A stretch of DNA of 19,134 nucleotides from an uncultured Petrimonas sp. (lineage in GTDB: Bacteria; Bacteroidota; Bacteroidia; Bacteroidales; Dysgonomonadaceae), in assembly GCA_934621705.1 (NCBI GenBank), contig CAKTUP010000018.1:1-19134 (forward strand), written 5' to 3'. Within the stretch, counting starts at the first letter, position 1. Each line of letters starts with the position of its first letter. The notes below the pieces were generated by a model. That model worked only from the letters and a program-made list of their open reading frames with translations, was not told the DNA's origin and searched no databases. Shown here piece by piece: positions 1-8,391 of this stretch. The position numbers and the translations under genes were made by a program.

Positions 1-733
1 GTCTGTTGATTTGGCTGTTCAAGTCGTTGATTAAGTTGTAATCCATCAACTCAGCAGGAGTGAAGTCTTGTTTTCCACCTAGACCAAATTGGATACCGGC
101 AACTGCACTCAACATACCATCATATTCATAGTCACCTACTGGAGTAGCGCTAAAATCAAATGATTCTTGCATTAATCTGTAACCAATTTCAAGAAAAAGA
201 TTTACACTTTGACCTAAACGAAAATTATTGATAATACCCGCATTGTAAGTCAACGATTGATTTTGTCCTTTAAGAGCATCGCCATTAGGATTAGGTTTTT
301 TAAACCATTCGTGCATACCATACATATAACCAACTCCTAAATAAGGAACAAAACTATAAACTCTGTTAGGATTGTAACCTACAACAGCGTTAGTAAGATT
401 GTACATAAGATCTAAATGACCACCAATCCAATTCATTTTAGTATCATTAGCGTAATTGATTACTGGTTCTCCAGCATCAATAACTAAACGGGCACCCCAC
501 ACCGGAGAATTCCAACGGCCAACGCTTAATTGACCTTGCCAGCCAAGTCTATCGCCAATGTTGTCAAACTTCTTCATGTTATAGGTGTTTACTCCACCAC
601 CTAAACCAATAAACCAATTGTCACTCGCTTTGTTTTTCAAGTACACTGTACCGTGAGAAACGTTTTGTACTTCTTGTGCACTCATACTGAATGTAACAAG
701 AGCAGTAATTAAAAGTAAACTAAACTTTTTCAT
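1..733 (-). CDS. OmpA-family outer-membrane beta-barrel protein, N-terminal part (cut by window edge)
   Basis: I translated this partial gene directly: it starts with ATG at 733 and stays open to base 1, giving 244 residues with no stop. It opens with a Sec signal peptide (MKKFSLLLITALVTFSMSAQ, cleavage probably after SA). A glycine- and aromatic-rich stretch of alternating beta strands follows, including WFIGLGGGVNTY, a GWQGQLSVGRW strand and a VYSFVPYLGVGYMYG strand. The last visible residues (DLNSQIN) are the hydrophilic linker that in Bacteroidales OmpA-like major outer-membrane proteins leads into the C-terminal peptidoglycan-binding OmpA domain. That domain would lie outside the window, so membership of the OmpA family is inferred from the barrel and linker only. 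Its role would be to anchor the outer membrane to the cell wall. A good promoter lies about 165 bp upstream. Confidence 0.8.
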   Translation of the reverse strand, partial: MKKFSLLLITALVTFSMSAQEVQNVSHGTVYLKNKASDNWFIGLGGGVNTYNMKKFDNIGDRLGWQGQLSVGRWNSPVWGARLVIDAGEPVINYANDTKMNWIGGHLDLMYNLTNAVVGYNPNRVYSFVPYLGVGYMYGMHEWFKKPNPNGDALKGQNQSLTYNAGIINNFRLGQSVNLFLEIGYRLMQESFDFSATPVGDYEYDGMLSAVAGIQFGLGGKQDFTPAELMDYNLINDLNSQINR

Positions 734-899
734 AAATTTAAATTCTAATTAAAATTTGTTTTATTACAATAACTCGATAATTAATGTTTATAGTTAATAC
801 TGTTAAATATTATCTTAATTTATAACATTTGTATTTTTAAAATGTTCGCTAAAGATTAAAAAACTTATAAAAGTTAGTTTTTCCTAAGCGAAATCAGCA

Positions 900-928
900 C
901 AAAGATAAATCTAATTTCCAAAATACAA
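900..928 (-). promoter_or_regulatory. Bacteroidota-type promoter of the ompA-like gene
   Basis: On the minus strand TTG (928-926) is followed by an 18-base spacer and TATCTTTG (907-900), a perfect match to the Bacteroidota -7 consensus TAnnTTTG with a -33 TTG at an acceptable distance. Transcription would start near 893-895, leaving an AT-rich leader of about 160 bases before the ATG at 733. I see no convincing stable hairpin in that leader. The rest of the 275-bp gap up to rpoD is AT-rich with no other recognisable element. Confidence 0.65.
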
Positions 929-1008
929 CCTTTTTTTTAAGAAAAAATGATGAAATCAGGCTGTTTTAGGGTATTTTTCCACATTTTTTATATTCAAAGC
1001 AGTAAAAA

Positions 1009-1869
1009 TTAGCCTAAATAGCTTTTTAACAGCTTGCTTCTTGAATCCTGACGAAGCCTTCTGATAGCCTTCTCTTTGATCTGACGCACACGCTCGCGCG
1101 TGAGTTGAAATTTGTCACCAATCTCTTCCAATGTCATTTCCTGACATCCGATACCGAAAAACATTTTAATAATATCGCTTTCGCGTTCGGTAAGGGTTGC
1201 CAAAGCACGATCGATCTCTTTTTGCAACGATTCGTTAATTAATGTTCTATCGGCAATGGGAGCATCATCGTTAACCAGAACATCTAACAAACTGTTGTCT
1301 TCGCCTTCAACAAAAGGTGCGTCCATCGATATATGCCTGCCGGAAACCTTCAACGAATCGGTAACCTTGTCAACCGACAAATCCAATTCCTGTGCCAGTT
1401 CTTCTGCCGAAGGACGACGCTCGTTCTCCTGTTCGAATTTCTGGAAAGCTTTGCTTATCTTGTTCAACGAACCCACCTGATTAAGCGGTAATCTGACGAT
1501 TCTCGATTGTTCCGCCAACGCTTGCAGGATAGACTGACGAATCCACCACACAGCATAGCTGATAAATTTGAAACCGCGGGTTTCATCGAACTTTTCGGCA
1601 GCTTTTATCAGTCCCAGGTTTCCTTCATTTATCAAGTCAGGCAGGCTAAGTCCCTGGTTTTGGTATTGTTTTGCCACCGATACAACAAAACGCAAGTTAG
1701 CCCGGGTCAATTTTTCGAGAGCCTTTCTATCGCCCTTTTTAATTGCCTGAGCCAATTCCACTTCTTCTTCCACAGTAATAAGGTCTTCGCGGCCTATCTC
1801 CTGCAGGTATTTATCCAAAGAAGCGCTCTCACGATTCGTGATCGATTTTGTTATCTTTAATTGTCTCAT
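1009..1869 (-). CDS. rpoD: Primary RNA polymerase sigma factor RpoD (Bacteroidota short form)
   Basis: This 286-residue protein is the housekeeping sigma-70 factor of Bacteroidota, which lacks the long region 1.1 and non-conserved insert of proteobacterial RpoD; about 286 residues is the normal length in this phylum. In order one sees region 1.2 ([20 protein letters not shown], about 17-36), core-binding and -10-recognition region 2 ([21 protein letters not shown] through [19 protein letters not shown], about 59-113), region 3 (about 125-205) and the region 4.2 helix-turn-helix ([20 protein letters not shown], about 247-266). It directs core polymerase to the TAnnTTTG promoters seen elsewhere in this window. 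It is probably transcribed alone from the -7 element at 1909-1916. The protease gene upstream is separated by 207 bp. Confidence 0.95.
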   Translation of the reverse strand: MRQLKITKSITNRESASLDKYLQEIGREDLITVEEEVELAQAIKKGDRKALEKLTRANLRFVVSVAKQYQNQGLSLPDLINEGNLGLIKAAEKFDETRGFKFISYAVWWIRQSILQALAEQSRIVRLPLNQVGSLNKISKAFQKFEQENERRPSAEELAQELDLSVDKVTDSLKVSGRHISMDAPFVEGEDNSLLDVLVNDDAPIADRTLINESLQKEIDRALATLTERESDIIKMFFGIGCQEMTLEEIGDKFQLTRERVRQIKEKAIRRLRQDSRSKLLKSYLG

Positions 1870-1908
1870 TTATTATATATTGTCCTTTCTACTTTTAAAA
1901 TGGGGGTG

Positions 1909-1916
1909 CAAAGATA
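1909..1916 (-). promoter_or_regulatory. -7 promoter element upstream of rpoD
   Basis: TATCTTTG on the minus strand, followed by CACC, is a perfect TAnnTTTG element 40 bp upstream of the rpoD ATG. A TTG lies only 12 bases further upstream, too close for a normal -33 element, and no better one is visible. The call rests on the -7 box and its placement. Confidence 0.5.
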
Positions 1917-2076
1917 CTGCTTTTTTCCCAATATAGAGAATTATACCATCGCTTTTGCCCCATTTGCTTTTAACAGCGAAGGATTCGGAGAACCCAAACC
2001 CTTCTGCTATAGAAACACATATTGAGTGTTTTTGTTACATAAAAAACGCCCAATTAACTTTAATTAACGCAATTTA

Positions 2077-3603
2077 TTACTTTGCGCCCTGAGACAAGTC
2101 TATGGCAATATATTGCGTTCTTCCGTTGGGGTAAAAACCGGCTATCAGAATAACTTTGTCCTGACTGCCTGCGCTTACCGATGAAACAATTTTGGAAATA
2201 TCGCTTCCGCTGTTTACAGGCGTATTATTTACCCGCATAATGATGAAGCCTTTGTTTATTCCTTCTTTTCTGAACAAGCCGTTGTTGTCAACGCTGGCTA
2301 CTTCAACCCCGCTGTTGATGCCCAGTTGTTGCTTTCTGTTATTGGGAATATCGTTGAAAGTGGCCCCCAATAAACTCATACTATCCGTACTTCTTTGAAT
2401 ATCGGTATTTCCGGCATCATTTTTCAATTCAACGGTGTAAGAAAGTTCTTTGCCGTTTCTGTCAACCGTAACTTTCACTTTGTCACCGGGACGATAGCGG
2501 CTCAACTGGTCTTGCAATCCGGCAAAATTACGGATTTGCACGTTGTTAATCGATTTGATGATATCTCCTTTTTCCAGGCCGGCTGCTTTTGCTGCGCTCC
2601 TGTCACCAAAATCTTCGACCATTACTCCTACTATCTGCGATAATTCACTGGCTTTAGCAGGATCTTGACGCCTGATCATTTCTATATTAGGCACTTGAAT
2701 TCCCAAAACCGCTCTTTGAACAGTGCCGTATTGCTTTAAATCGGCAGCTACTTTCCCGGCGATAGAAATTGGAACTGCAAAGGCCAATCCGTTGAAATCT
2801 CCCGATTGTGAAAAAATGGCGGTATTGATTCCTACCAGCTCGCCTTTGGTGTTTACCAATGCACCCCCACTGTTACCGCGGTTTACGGCTGCATCGACCT
2901 GAATGAACGATTGAATTCCCAAACTGCCTCCACCAACAATGTTTCCACGATTTTTTGCGCTTACGATTCCTGCCGTCACGGTTGATGTGAGATTAAACGG
3001 GTTTCCAACCGCGAGAACCCACTCGCCCACCTGCAACGCATCGGAATTTCCGAAAGTGAGATAAGGAAAATCATCGCCTTCAATTTTTATCAGGGCGATA
3101 TCGGTTTGCGAATCGGTTCCGATAACTTTGGCAGTTATTTCCCGATTGTCATTCAACGAAACGGTAACTTCCGTAGCGCCTTCCACCACGTGATTGTTGG
3201 TGATTATATATCCGTCTTTTGAAATGATCACACCCGAACCAAACCCGATTTGTTCACGGGGTTGCGCGTTTCTTTCTCCAAAACCGAAGAAAAAATCAAA
3301 CGGATTCATATATTGCTGCTGGCTGATGGATTTCACTTTCACGTGCACCACGCCGTTTACCGAACGGGAAGCCGCTTCCGTGAAATCGGGATAGCCCTGC
3401 GATGTGGTTAAACTTGCCAACCTGACGTTTTTTTCCTGGTCGAATGAATTGGCATATTCGTTTTGCTCAACGCTTACGGAAGAACCCGAAATTTTATTCG
3501 AATTGTTTTTCGAAATGGCATTGTACCCGAAAAGAGTAATTACCGAGCTGAGTATTGCAACAATAATGATGGTTACAATATTTTTCACGTTTCCAGTATT
3601 CAT
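2077..3603 (-). CDS. DegP/HtrA-type periplasmic serine protease with two PDZ domains
   Basis: A 508-residue trypsin-fold protease of the DegP/DegQ/HtrA family, which degrades or refolds misfolded envelope proteins. Residues 7-29 form a hydrophobic signal/anchor segment. The protease domain spans about 72-290 with a complete catalytic triad: His138 in TNNHVV, Asp168 in SQTDIALIKI and Ser245 in NRGNSGGALV. PDZ1 (about 295-395; LGIQVPNI, then the VEDFGDRSAAKAAGLEKGDI carboxylate-binding region) and a more divergent PDZ2 (about 410-505) follow. The length is normal for the Bacteroidota form. The extended loop rich in F and Q near residues 95-118 corresponds to the LA loop that governs oligomerisation in DegP. 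It appears monocistronic, flanked by rpoD downstream and the glycosyltransferase upstream. degP, degQ and htrA are all used for such proteins, so I give no symbol. Confidence 0.93.
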   Translation of the reverse strand: MNTGNVKNIVTIIIVAILSSVITLFGYNAISKNNSNKISGSSVSVEQNEYANSFDQEKNVRLASLTTSQGYPDFTEAASRSVNGVVHVKVKSISQQQYMNPFDFFFGFGERNAQPREQIGFGSGVIISKDGYIITNNHVVEGATEVTVSLNDNREITAKVIGTDSQTDIALIKIEGDDFPYLTFGNSDALQVGEWVLAVGNPFNLTSTVTAGIVSAKNRGNIVGGGSLGIQSFIQVDAAVNRGNSGGALVNTKGELVGINTAIFSQSGDFNGLAFAVPISIAGKVAADLKQYGTVQRAVLGIQVPNIEMIRRQDPAKASELSQIVGVMVEDFGDRSAAKAAGLEKGDIIKSINNVQIRNFAGLQDQLSRYRPGDKVKVTVDRNGKELSYTVELKNDAGNTDIQRSTDSMSLLGATFNDIPNNRKQQLGINSGVEVASVDNNGLFRKEGINKGFIIMRVNNTPVNSGSDISKIVSSVSAGSQDKVILIAGFYPNGRTQYIAIDLSQGAK

Positions 3604-3637
3604 AATTTTTTAATGAGTTTGAATTTTAACATTTACA

Positions 3638-3645
3638 CAAATGTA
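3638..3645 (-). promoter_or_regulatory. Possible -7 element of the HtrA protease gene
   Basis: TACATTTG on the minus strand fits TAnnTTTG and lies 34 bp upstream of the protease ATG. The nearest TTG (3663-3661) gives a spacer of only 15 bases, so the -33 half is poor. The remainder of the 198-bp gap to the glycosyltransferase stop is AT-rich and holds a 10-bp palindrome (3791-3800) with no T-run, which I do not call a terminator. Confidence 0.3.
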
Positions 3646-3801
3646 GAAACAAAAAACATACAAGAGTTTATTTCCAATGCCATTTTTTAACACTTTTAAC
3701 TAAAAAATCAACCGATTAACCCGCTTTAACCGTGTAAAAAACAATTTCAAAAATTTTAAAATGTCAGATTGGCAGAAAAGCTTATCGAAAGTAAATTTAC
3801 G

Positions 3802-4977
3802 CTATCTTTTCGGTTTATTTCTTTTATTGGCGTATTTTCTGAATCTGAAGTTATTAAACGGCTGGAAAATATCAAAAAACAGCAAATTGACGTAAAATTT
3901 ACCGGCACCGAACAACCGGCTGTTTTTGCCGATAACGTTCAATTGAACAATGAGACGGACAATCAAAAAAACTACGCTTAATGCTATCAGCAAATAATTT
4001 TCGTATAAAGCGCCGTACACAATTCCGGCAACAACGGACAAATAAAACAAGTATTTGGAAAAAGTTTCGAATCCGAAAATAAAAGGCGATGCGCCCTTAT
4101 AAAACTGTTTGGTATAAAGATACTTGGATTTCAACGCTCTCCAGGTGAAAAAATTATTCACCACATCGCTCTGCGTCATACTTTCGGGCGAAACAACCAC
4201 ACCCACATTCTTTTTTTTTGCTATTTTGTTGATATACAAATCGTCTTCGCCGGCTTCGATGTTGAGCACAGAAGAAAATCCCTTTTTTTCGAAAAATATT
4301 TCTTTTTTATACGCCAAATTGCGCCCGATTCCCATAAACGGCTTTCCGAGAATCGCGAGAGACAGGTATTTGAGTCCCTGCACCATATTGTCGTATAGAA
4401 TAAATTTGCGCATAGCCACTTTTTTCCCGATTTCCAGCTTGCAAAATCCCAGCACGACATCTTTTCCCTTGGAAAATTCAACGGCAAACTCCCGTATCCA
4501 TTTGTCGGAAGCGGGCACGCAATAAGCTTCGGTAAACAATACGATATCGTTTTTCGCAGCCTTGATTCCTATTGTGAGAGCGAGTTTTTTCTCGTTTAAA
4601 TCTTCGGCGCCGGCAGGCACGTAAGTATGATAAAGGTTGGAATATTTTTGGTTGAGCGTCTTGAGCAGGACGTCTGTTTCGTCTGTAGAACCCATATTCA
4701 CGACGATAACCTCAAAATCGGGATAATCCTGTTCGAGTATTGACGGCAGGTATTTTGCCAGGTTCTCGGATTCGTTTTTTGATGCAATGATTACCGAAAC
4801 CGACGGTAAATCCGATGAAATCTGCTGAGTTTTATCCCTTTTGTGCTCGTAAGCGTACGGCTTTTTGTAAACCAACAGATAATAAATCAGTTGAATGATA
4901 AAAAACAAGAGAATCGTTCCCAAAATTATCCAAAAAAGAAGCGAAAAATCAACATTCAAAAAATGCGGTAAATCCAT
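3802..4977 (-). CDS. Membrane-anchored family 2 glycosyltransferase with atypical DxD motif
   Basis: I start this gene at the ATG at 4977, two bases after the lysA stop, giving 391 residues; an ATG 45 bp further upstream would add 15 residues and run into lysA. Residues 12-36 form a membrane segment, and the C-terminal third holds two more (about 309-346). Between them is a GT-A catalytic domain: nucleotide-binding PSVSVIIASKNES (58-70), VVNMGSTDET (92-101), and the likely catalytic-base region AGEDDLYI (242-249, Glu244-Asp245). The metal-binding site normally written TDADC reads Thr149-Glu150-Ala151-Tyr152-Cys153, so both usual aspartates are replaced. Known family members transfer sugars from nucleotide-sugars onto lipid or polysaccharide acceptors at the inner membrane. 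The substrate here cannot be read from the sequence. It is the last gene of the miaA-lysA run and is probably translationally coupled to lysA. Confidence 0.82.
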   Translation of the reverse strand: MDLPHFLNVDFSLLFWIILGTILLFFIIQLIYYLLVYKKPYAYEHKRDKTQQISSDLPSVSVIIASKNESENLAKYLPSILEQDYPDFEVIVVNMGSTDETDVLLKTLNQKYSNLYHTYVPAGAEDLNEKKLALTIGIKAAKNDIVLFTEAYCVPASDKWIREFAVEFSKGKDVVLGFCKLEIGKKVAMRKFILYDNMVQGLKYLSLAILGKPFMGIGRNLAYKKEIFFEKKGFSSVLNIEAGEDDLYINKIAKKKNVGVVVSPESMTQSDVVNNFFTWRALKSKYLYTKQFYKGASPFIFGFETFSKYLFYLSVVAGIVYGALYENYLLIALSVVFLIVRLIVQLNVIGKNSRLFGAGKFYVNLLFFDIFQPFNNFRFRKYANKRNKPKR

Positions 4978-4979
4978 AA

Positions 4980-6137
4980 TTACAACGAGTCGGAAAAGTA
5001 AGATGTGGGTAATTCGCGGCAATTATAGGTCGATGCCATTGTTTCACCGTAAGCGCCGGCAGAACGAATGGCGATAAAATCGCCTCGCTGAGACTGATTC
5101 AGCAACATATTTTCGGCAAAAACGTCACTCGATTCGCAAACGGGGCCAACCACATCATACGCTTCGTATTCTTTATCGGAACTGATATTTTCGATGTGAT
5201 GAAAAGCCTGATAAAGCGCAGGACGGATTAAATCGGTCATTCCGGCGTCCGCAATCAGGAATTTTTTGGTAGTACCTTCTTTTATGTACGTTGCACGTGT
5301 AATTAGTGAACCACAAGATGCAACTATGGAACGCCCCAATTCAAAATGAAGCGATTGATTTTCTCTGAGTTTCAGGTATTTCGTGAACAACCTGAAATAA
5401 GACTCAAAATCGGCTATGGAACAATGATTGGGGTGATGATAATTGATGCCCAAACCGCCGCCCACATTGATGATTTCGAACGAAATATCCTGCTGCGAAA
5501 ACCAGTTTTGTAATTCAACGGCTTTTACGCAAAGATTCTCGAACGACGACAAATCCGTTATCTGCGACCCAATGTGGAAATGCATCCCAATAAGTTTCAA
5601 ATGGGCGCTTTTGTTGATTAATTCTATTGCCTTCGGCAAATCGGATTCGTTGAGTCCGAATTTGTTTTCCTCCAGTCCGGTGGTGATGTATTTGTGCGTG
5701 TGCGCATCTACGTTCGGATTGATTCTCAAAGCTATGGGAGCGGTTTTTCCTTTTTCGGATGCCAAGCGTTCAATGGCTTCCATTTCGGGCAGCGATTCCA
5801 CGTTGAAGCAGAAAATATCGTTATCCAATCCGATTTTTATCTCTCTGTCTGTTTTTCCCACACCGGCAAAAGCGATTTTCGATGCCGGAAACCCGCACTC
5901 CAGCGCTCTCAGGATTTCATTTCCGCTCACGCAGTCGGCGCCAAAGCCGTAAGATGCAATTTCCTGCAAAATTCGCGGATTCGCGTTGGCTTTCAGCGCA
6001 TAATGGATGACGTATTTTTTTCCTTCGACCTCTTTTTTTACGGTCTCCAGCGTTTCACGCAACAAATCTATGTCGTAATAATAAAACGGAGTTTCCAGAT
6101 ATTGAAACTTTTCGACAGGAAATTGACCTTTGATCAT
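4980..6137 (-). CDS. lysA: Diaminopimelate decarboxylase LysA
   Basis: LysA performs the last step of lysine synthesis, the PLP-dependent decarboxylation of meso-diaminopimelate. I chose the ATG at 6137 (385 residues) rather than the one at 6173, because MIKGQFPVEKF matches the usual Bacteroidales N-terminus and the extra 12 residues look untranslated. The alanine-racemase-like barrel carries the PLP lysine Lys49 in HYALKANANP, the HIGSQ phosphate-region motif (188-192) and the NVGGGLGINY glycine loop (224-233). The C-terminal domain supplies the substrate-contacting Cys334-Glu335 (GPVCESSD) and GAYGETMAS (361-369). The end YNCRELP is typical of the family. It follows miaA by about 84 bp and abuts the glycosyltransferase, so miaA-lysA-glycosyltransferase may be cotranscribed. 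No lysine riboswitch-like structure is visible in the short gap. Confidence 0.94.
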   Translation of the reverse strand: MIKGQFPVEKFQYLETPFYYYDIDLLRETLETVKKEVEGKKYVIHYALKANANPRILQEIASYGFGADCVSGNEILRALECGFPASKIAFAGVGKTDREIKIGLDNDIFCFNVESLPEMEAIERLASEKGKTAPIALRINPNVDAHTHKYITTGLEENKFGLNESDLPKAIELINKSAHLKLIGMHFHIGSQITDLSSFENLCVKAVELQNWFSQQDISFEIINVGGGLGINYHHPNHCSIADFESYFRLFTKYLKLRENQSLHFELGRSIVASCGSLITRATYIKEGTTKKFLIADAGMTDLIRPALYQAFHHIENISSDKEYEAYDVVGPVCESSDVFAENMLLNQSQRGDFIAIRSAGAYGETMASTYNCRELPTSYFSDSL

Positions 6138-6172
6138 TGGCAGAAATGTTATTATTTTAGCTGTTAAGGACA

Positions 6173-6180
6173 CAAAATTA
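6173..6180 (-). promoter_or_regulatory. Possible internal -7 element before lysA
   Basis: TAATTTTG on the minus strand fits TAnnTTTG in the 84-bp gap between miaA and lysA, 35 bp before the chosen lysA start. No -33 TTG sits at a proper distance, so an independent lysA promoter is only a possibility. If it is real, the longer lysA start at 6173 is excluded because it would lie upstream of the transcript. Confidence 0.22.
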
Positions 6181-6221
6181 CACTTTTTTGCCGAATATGT
6201 GTTTTTTTGGTTGGCTCAAAT

Positions 6222-7136
6222 TTAGGAATTATTGATAAAAGTAAGCGCGCGTTCTATTTTTTCGTTCATGGGCAATGAAAAATCTACCCAATGGATGGTA
6301 AAACCTCGCTTTTCCATGCCCCGAAACCACGTCATCTGCCGCTTGGCAAACTGATGAATGGCAATTTCCAGCTGCGAGAGCATTTCTTCGTAACTGATTT
6401 CTCCGATAACGTGAAGCGTTACAAACTTGTATTCCAGGCCGTAATAAATAAGATCATCGGGGGAAATGCCTTTGGCGAGCAACATTTTCACCTCATCGAT
6501 CATGCCTTCGTCCAGTCTTTTTTTCAGGCGCGTAGATATCTTCTGCCGCCGGGAATTTCGGTCGATATCGATGCCGATTATTACACTTTCAATAGGCGGA
6601 TAATCAAGTTCCGAAGCCGGATACTTGCTTTGAAAATCGGCAATTTCAATGGCACGGATGGCGCGTTTTTTTGTGTCGGTATCGGTAGTGTTGTGAAGTT
6701 TTTTGTAAGAAGCGAGCATTTGCGTGAGTTCTTCCAACGATTTGTTTTCCAGCGATTTTCTTAGTTCGGGATTTTCAGGAACATCTGGCAAGTGATAACC
6801 TTTCAAGACGGATTCGATATAAAGTCCGGTGCCGCCGCAAAAAATCGGCGTTTTGCCTCGCATCAAAATATCGTTGTAAACCTTATGAAAATCGTGCTGA
6901 TAGTTGAACAGCGTATATTTTTCACCCGCTTCGCGAATATCGATCAAATGATACGGAACCTGCCTACCCTCAACAGTATAATCATCCAAATCTTTTCCCG
7001 TGCCGATATCCATTCCGCGATAAATCTGCCGCGAATCGGCGCTGATGATTTCTCCATCTAGATGCGAAGCAAGATGAGCCGCAAAAGTAGTTTTTCCGCT
7101 GGCAGTTGGTCCTAATATCGTTATCAATTTCTCCAT
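6222..7136 (-). CDS. miaA: tRNA dimethylallyltransferase MiaA
   Basis: MiaA transfers a dimethylallyl group to adenosine 37 of tRNAs reading UNN codons. The 304-residue protein opens with the P-loop LGPTASGKT (8-16). It continues with the family signature ISADSRQIYRGMDIGTGK (about 34-51), where the Asp is the predicted general base. HLIDI (63-67) and the GGTGLYI loop (about 100-106) follow. Near the C-terminus is the tRNA-contacting AKRQMTWFRGM. The usual GYKE segment reads LEYKFV, a variant I associate with the Bacteroidota form (from memory). The start at 7136 is the only ATG that preserves the P-loop. The upstream TPM gene ends 43 bp before it, and that gap holds a small direct repeat (7152-7175). 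Confidence 0.94.
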   Translation of the reverse strand: MEKLITILGPTASGKTTFAAHLASHLDGEIISADSRQIYRGMDIGTGKDLDDYTVEGRQVPYHLIDIREAGEKYTLFNYQHDFHKVYNDILMRGKTPIFCGGTGLYIESVLKGYHLPDVPENPELRKSLENKSLEELTQMLASYKKLHNTTDTDTKKRAIRAIEIADFQSKYPASELDYPPIESVIIGIDIDRNSRRQKISTRLKKRLDEGMIDEVKMLLAKGISPDDLIYYGLEYKFVTLHVIGEISYEEMLSQLEIAIHQFAKRQMTWFRGMEKRGFTIHWVDFSLPMNEKIERALTFINNS

Positions 7137-7151
7137 TTTTTCACTCGCTCA

Positions 7152-7175
7152 CCAAGTCGCCAAGTCTCCCCGTCG
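7152..7175. repeat. Short 8-bp direct repeat between miaA and the TPM gene
   Basis: CCAAGTCG, CCAAGTCT and CCCCGTCG stand head to tail and fill most of the 43-bp gap between two genes transcribed in the same direction. The copies differ by one to three bases. No stable hairpin or promoter motif accompanies them. Similar short tandem motifs occupy other gaps in this window. Confidence 0.5.
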
Positions 7176-7179
7176 CAAA

Positions 7180-7968
7180 TTACCAGCTTCTTCCCGCTCC
7201 GCCGCCACCAAAACTTCCACCACCGCCACCGCCGAATCCGCCACCAAACCCGCCGCCACCGAAACCACTGCCCCAGCCGGAGCTACTTCCGCCGCGCGAT
7301 ATCGGCGGAAAGAAAATCGGCCCGCCACCACCCCGATGATGCCCGTCGCCATCGATATGCTGGTCACCTTTGCTGGAAATGGAAGAAATGATGACGAAAA
7401 TAACGACAAAAAGTAAAATAATTACCCAAATCGGAATTCCTTCCGGTTCCTGCGCATCATCTGCGGTAAATTCGCCTGAAAGCCGCGCGATAATCACATC
7501 AACTGCCGCGTTTACACCGCCAAAATAGTCATTTTCGAGAAAATACGGCAACATTTGGTTATCGATAATTCTGCCGGCATAAGCATCGTTAATCCTCGCT
7601 TCCAAACCGTATCCGGTAGCGATAAACGCCTGTCCGCGACTGTTTCCTACTTTGGGTTTTATCAATATCACCAATCCGTTGTTTTTGCTTTTTTGCCCGA
7701 CTCCCCATTTTTCGCCCAACGCGAAAGTGTAGTCCGATGCGGGATATCCGCTCAAATCGTTCACGGTTACCACGTAAATTTGCGTGGACGTGGAGTCGTT
7801 ATAGGCGAGCAATCGCTGTTCCAGCGCCTGATTTTCTGCCGGAGAAAATATGTTGGCAAAGTCATTTACCAAGCGATAAGGGTACATTGGGTCAGGCACA
7901 TCCTGAGCCGAAATTCCACAAACAGACAACAATAAGAATATAATAATTACGGTAAACTTATTCTTCAT
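7180..7968 (-). CDS. TPM-domain (YgcG-type) membrane protein with glycine-rich tail
   Basis: A TPM-domain protein (family of TLP18.3, Psb32 and MOLO-1). I prefer the ATG at 7968 (262 residues), which begins MKNKFTVIIIFLLLSV, a clean Sec signal peptide ending ISA-QD; an ATG four codons upstream is also open. The periplasmic TPM domain spans about 30-160, with LVNDFANIFSPAE, TQIYVVTVNDLSG, KNNGLVILI and the GYGLEARINDAYAGRIID motif. One membrane segment (GIPIWVIILLFVVIFVIISS, about 181-200) follows. The C-terminal tail (from about 213) is almost only G, S, F and W and ends AGRSW, as in YgcG proteins. It overlaps the upstream TPM gene by 11 bp, indicating translational coupling. The family's biochemical role is not settled; plant TLP18.3 has acid phosphatase activity. 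Confidence 0.87.
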   Translation of the reverse strand: MKNKFTVIIIFLLLSVCGISAQDVPDPMYPYRLVNDFANIFSPAENQALEQRLLAYNDSTSTQIYVVTVNDLSGYPASDYTFALGEKWGVGQKSKNNGLVILIKPKVGNSRGQAFIATGYGLEARINDAYAGRIIDNQMLPYFLENDYFGGVNAAVDVIIARLSGEFTADDAQEPEGIPIWVIILLFVVIFVIISSISSKGDQHIDGDGHHRGGGGPIFFPPISRGGSSSGWGSGFGGGGFGGGFGGGGGGSFGGGGAGRSW

Positions 7969-8383
7969 CCAATATAACATCGTCGCACAATTCGTTCACA
8001 TCGTTTTCCATAACCGGATAACGCGCTTTTATCAATTCACCAACCTTACCCACTCCCTGACAAATTCCGTCGCAAATTCGTTCATTTTTAAAATAAGAAA
8101 GCATATCTTCGAGAACCGAATCCCAAAAACCGCCTTTGGCAGCTTCGTCAATACCCGAATCGCCAATAACGGCGGCTTTGTGGTCATCGGGCGCAACGTA
8201 AATCAGCACCGAATTTCGCAAGGCAGTGGTATCCATTTTCAACTGCTTGAATTTTTTGTACGCCGCATCCATCGGATTCTGCTTGCATTTTCTGGCTACG
8301 CAAACACGAATCTCGGCAGAAGTTTGGCCTTCGGCTGCCCGAATGGATTCAACTACTTTGTTTAATTCTTCTGGATTTAACAT
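7958..8383 (-). CDS. Small TPM-domain protein
   Basis: A 141-residue protein that is essentially one TPM domain without signal peptide or membrane segment. Recognisable parts are EGQTSAEIRVCVARKC (18-33), LRNSVLIYVAPDDHKAAVIGD (about 55-75, the central strand-and-loop of the fold), GIDEAAKGGFWD (78-89) and an acidic C-terminus ending DEE. It is the cytoplasmic-looking partner of the membrane TPM protein downstream, whose start it overlaps. Such pairs commonly neighbour lemA in Bacteroidota. Here the expected junction with lemA is broken by the four-helix-bundle cassette, whose left heptamer array ends nine bases before this ATG. Function is unknown beyond the family link. Confidence 0.82.
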   Translation of the reverse strand: MLNPEELNKVVESIRAAEGQTSAEIRVCVARKCKQNPMDAAYKKFKQLKMDTTALRNSVLIYVAPDDHKAAVIGDSGIDEAAKGGFWDSVLEDMLSYFKNERICDGICQGVGKVGELIKARYPVMENDVNELCDDVILDEE

Positions 8384-8391
8384 CTAATTTA

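Noticed and set aside
2013..2031. Hairpin AAACAC/GTGTTT between the protease and rpoD genes as a terminator
   Set aside because: The stem is 6 bp and AT-rich, and on the minus strand, where both genes lie, no T-run follows it.
4978..5022. 15-residue N-terminal extension of the glycosyltransferase
   Set aside because: It overlaps lysA coding sequence and precedes a good ATG two bases after the lysA stop, just ahead of the membrane segment.
6217..6224. TAAATTTG as a second -7 box before lysA
   Set aside because: It overlaps the miaA stop codon and has no TTG at a suitable distance; the motif is likely by chance in AT-rich DNA.
7106..7409. Proline-rich and glycine/valine-rich open frames over the TPM gene tail
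   Set aside because: They are other-frame readings of the GC-rich glycine tail of the TPM protein.
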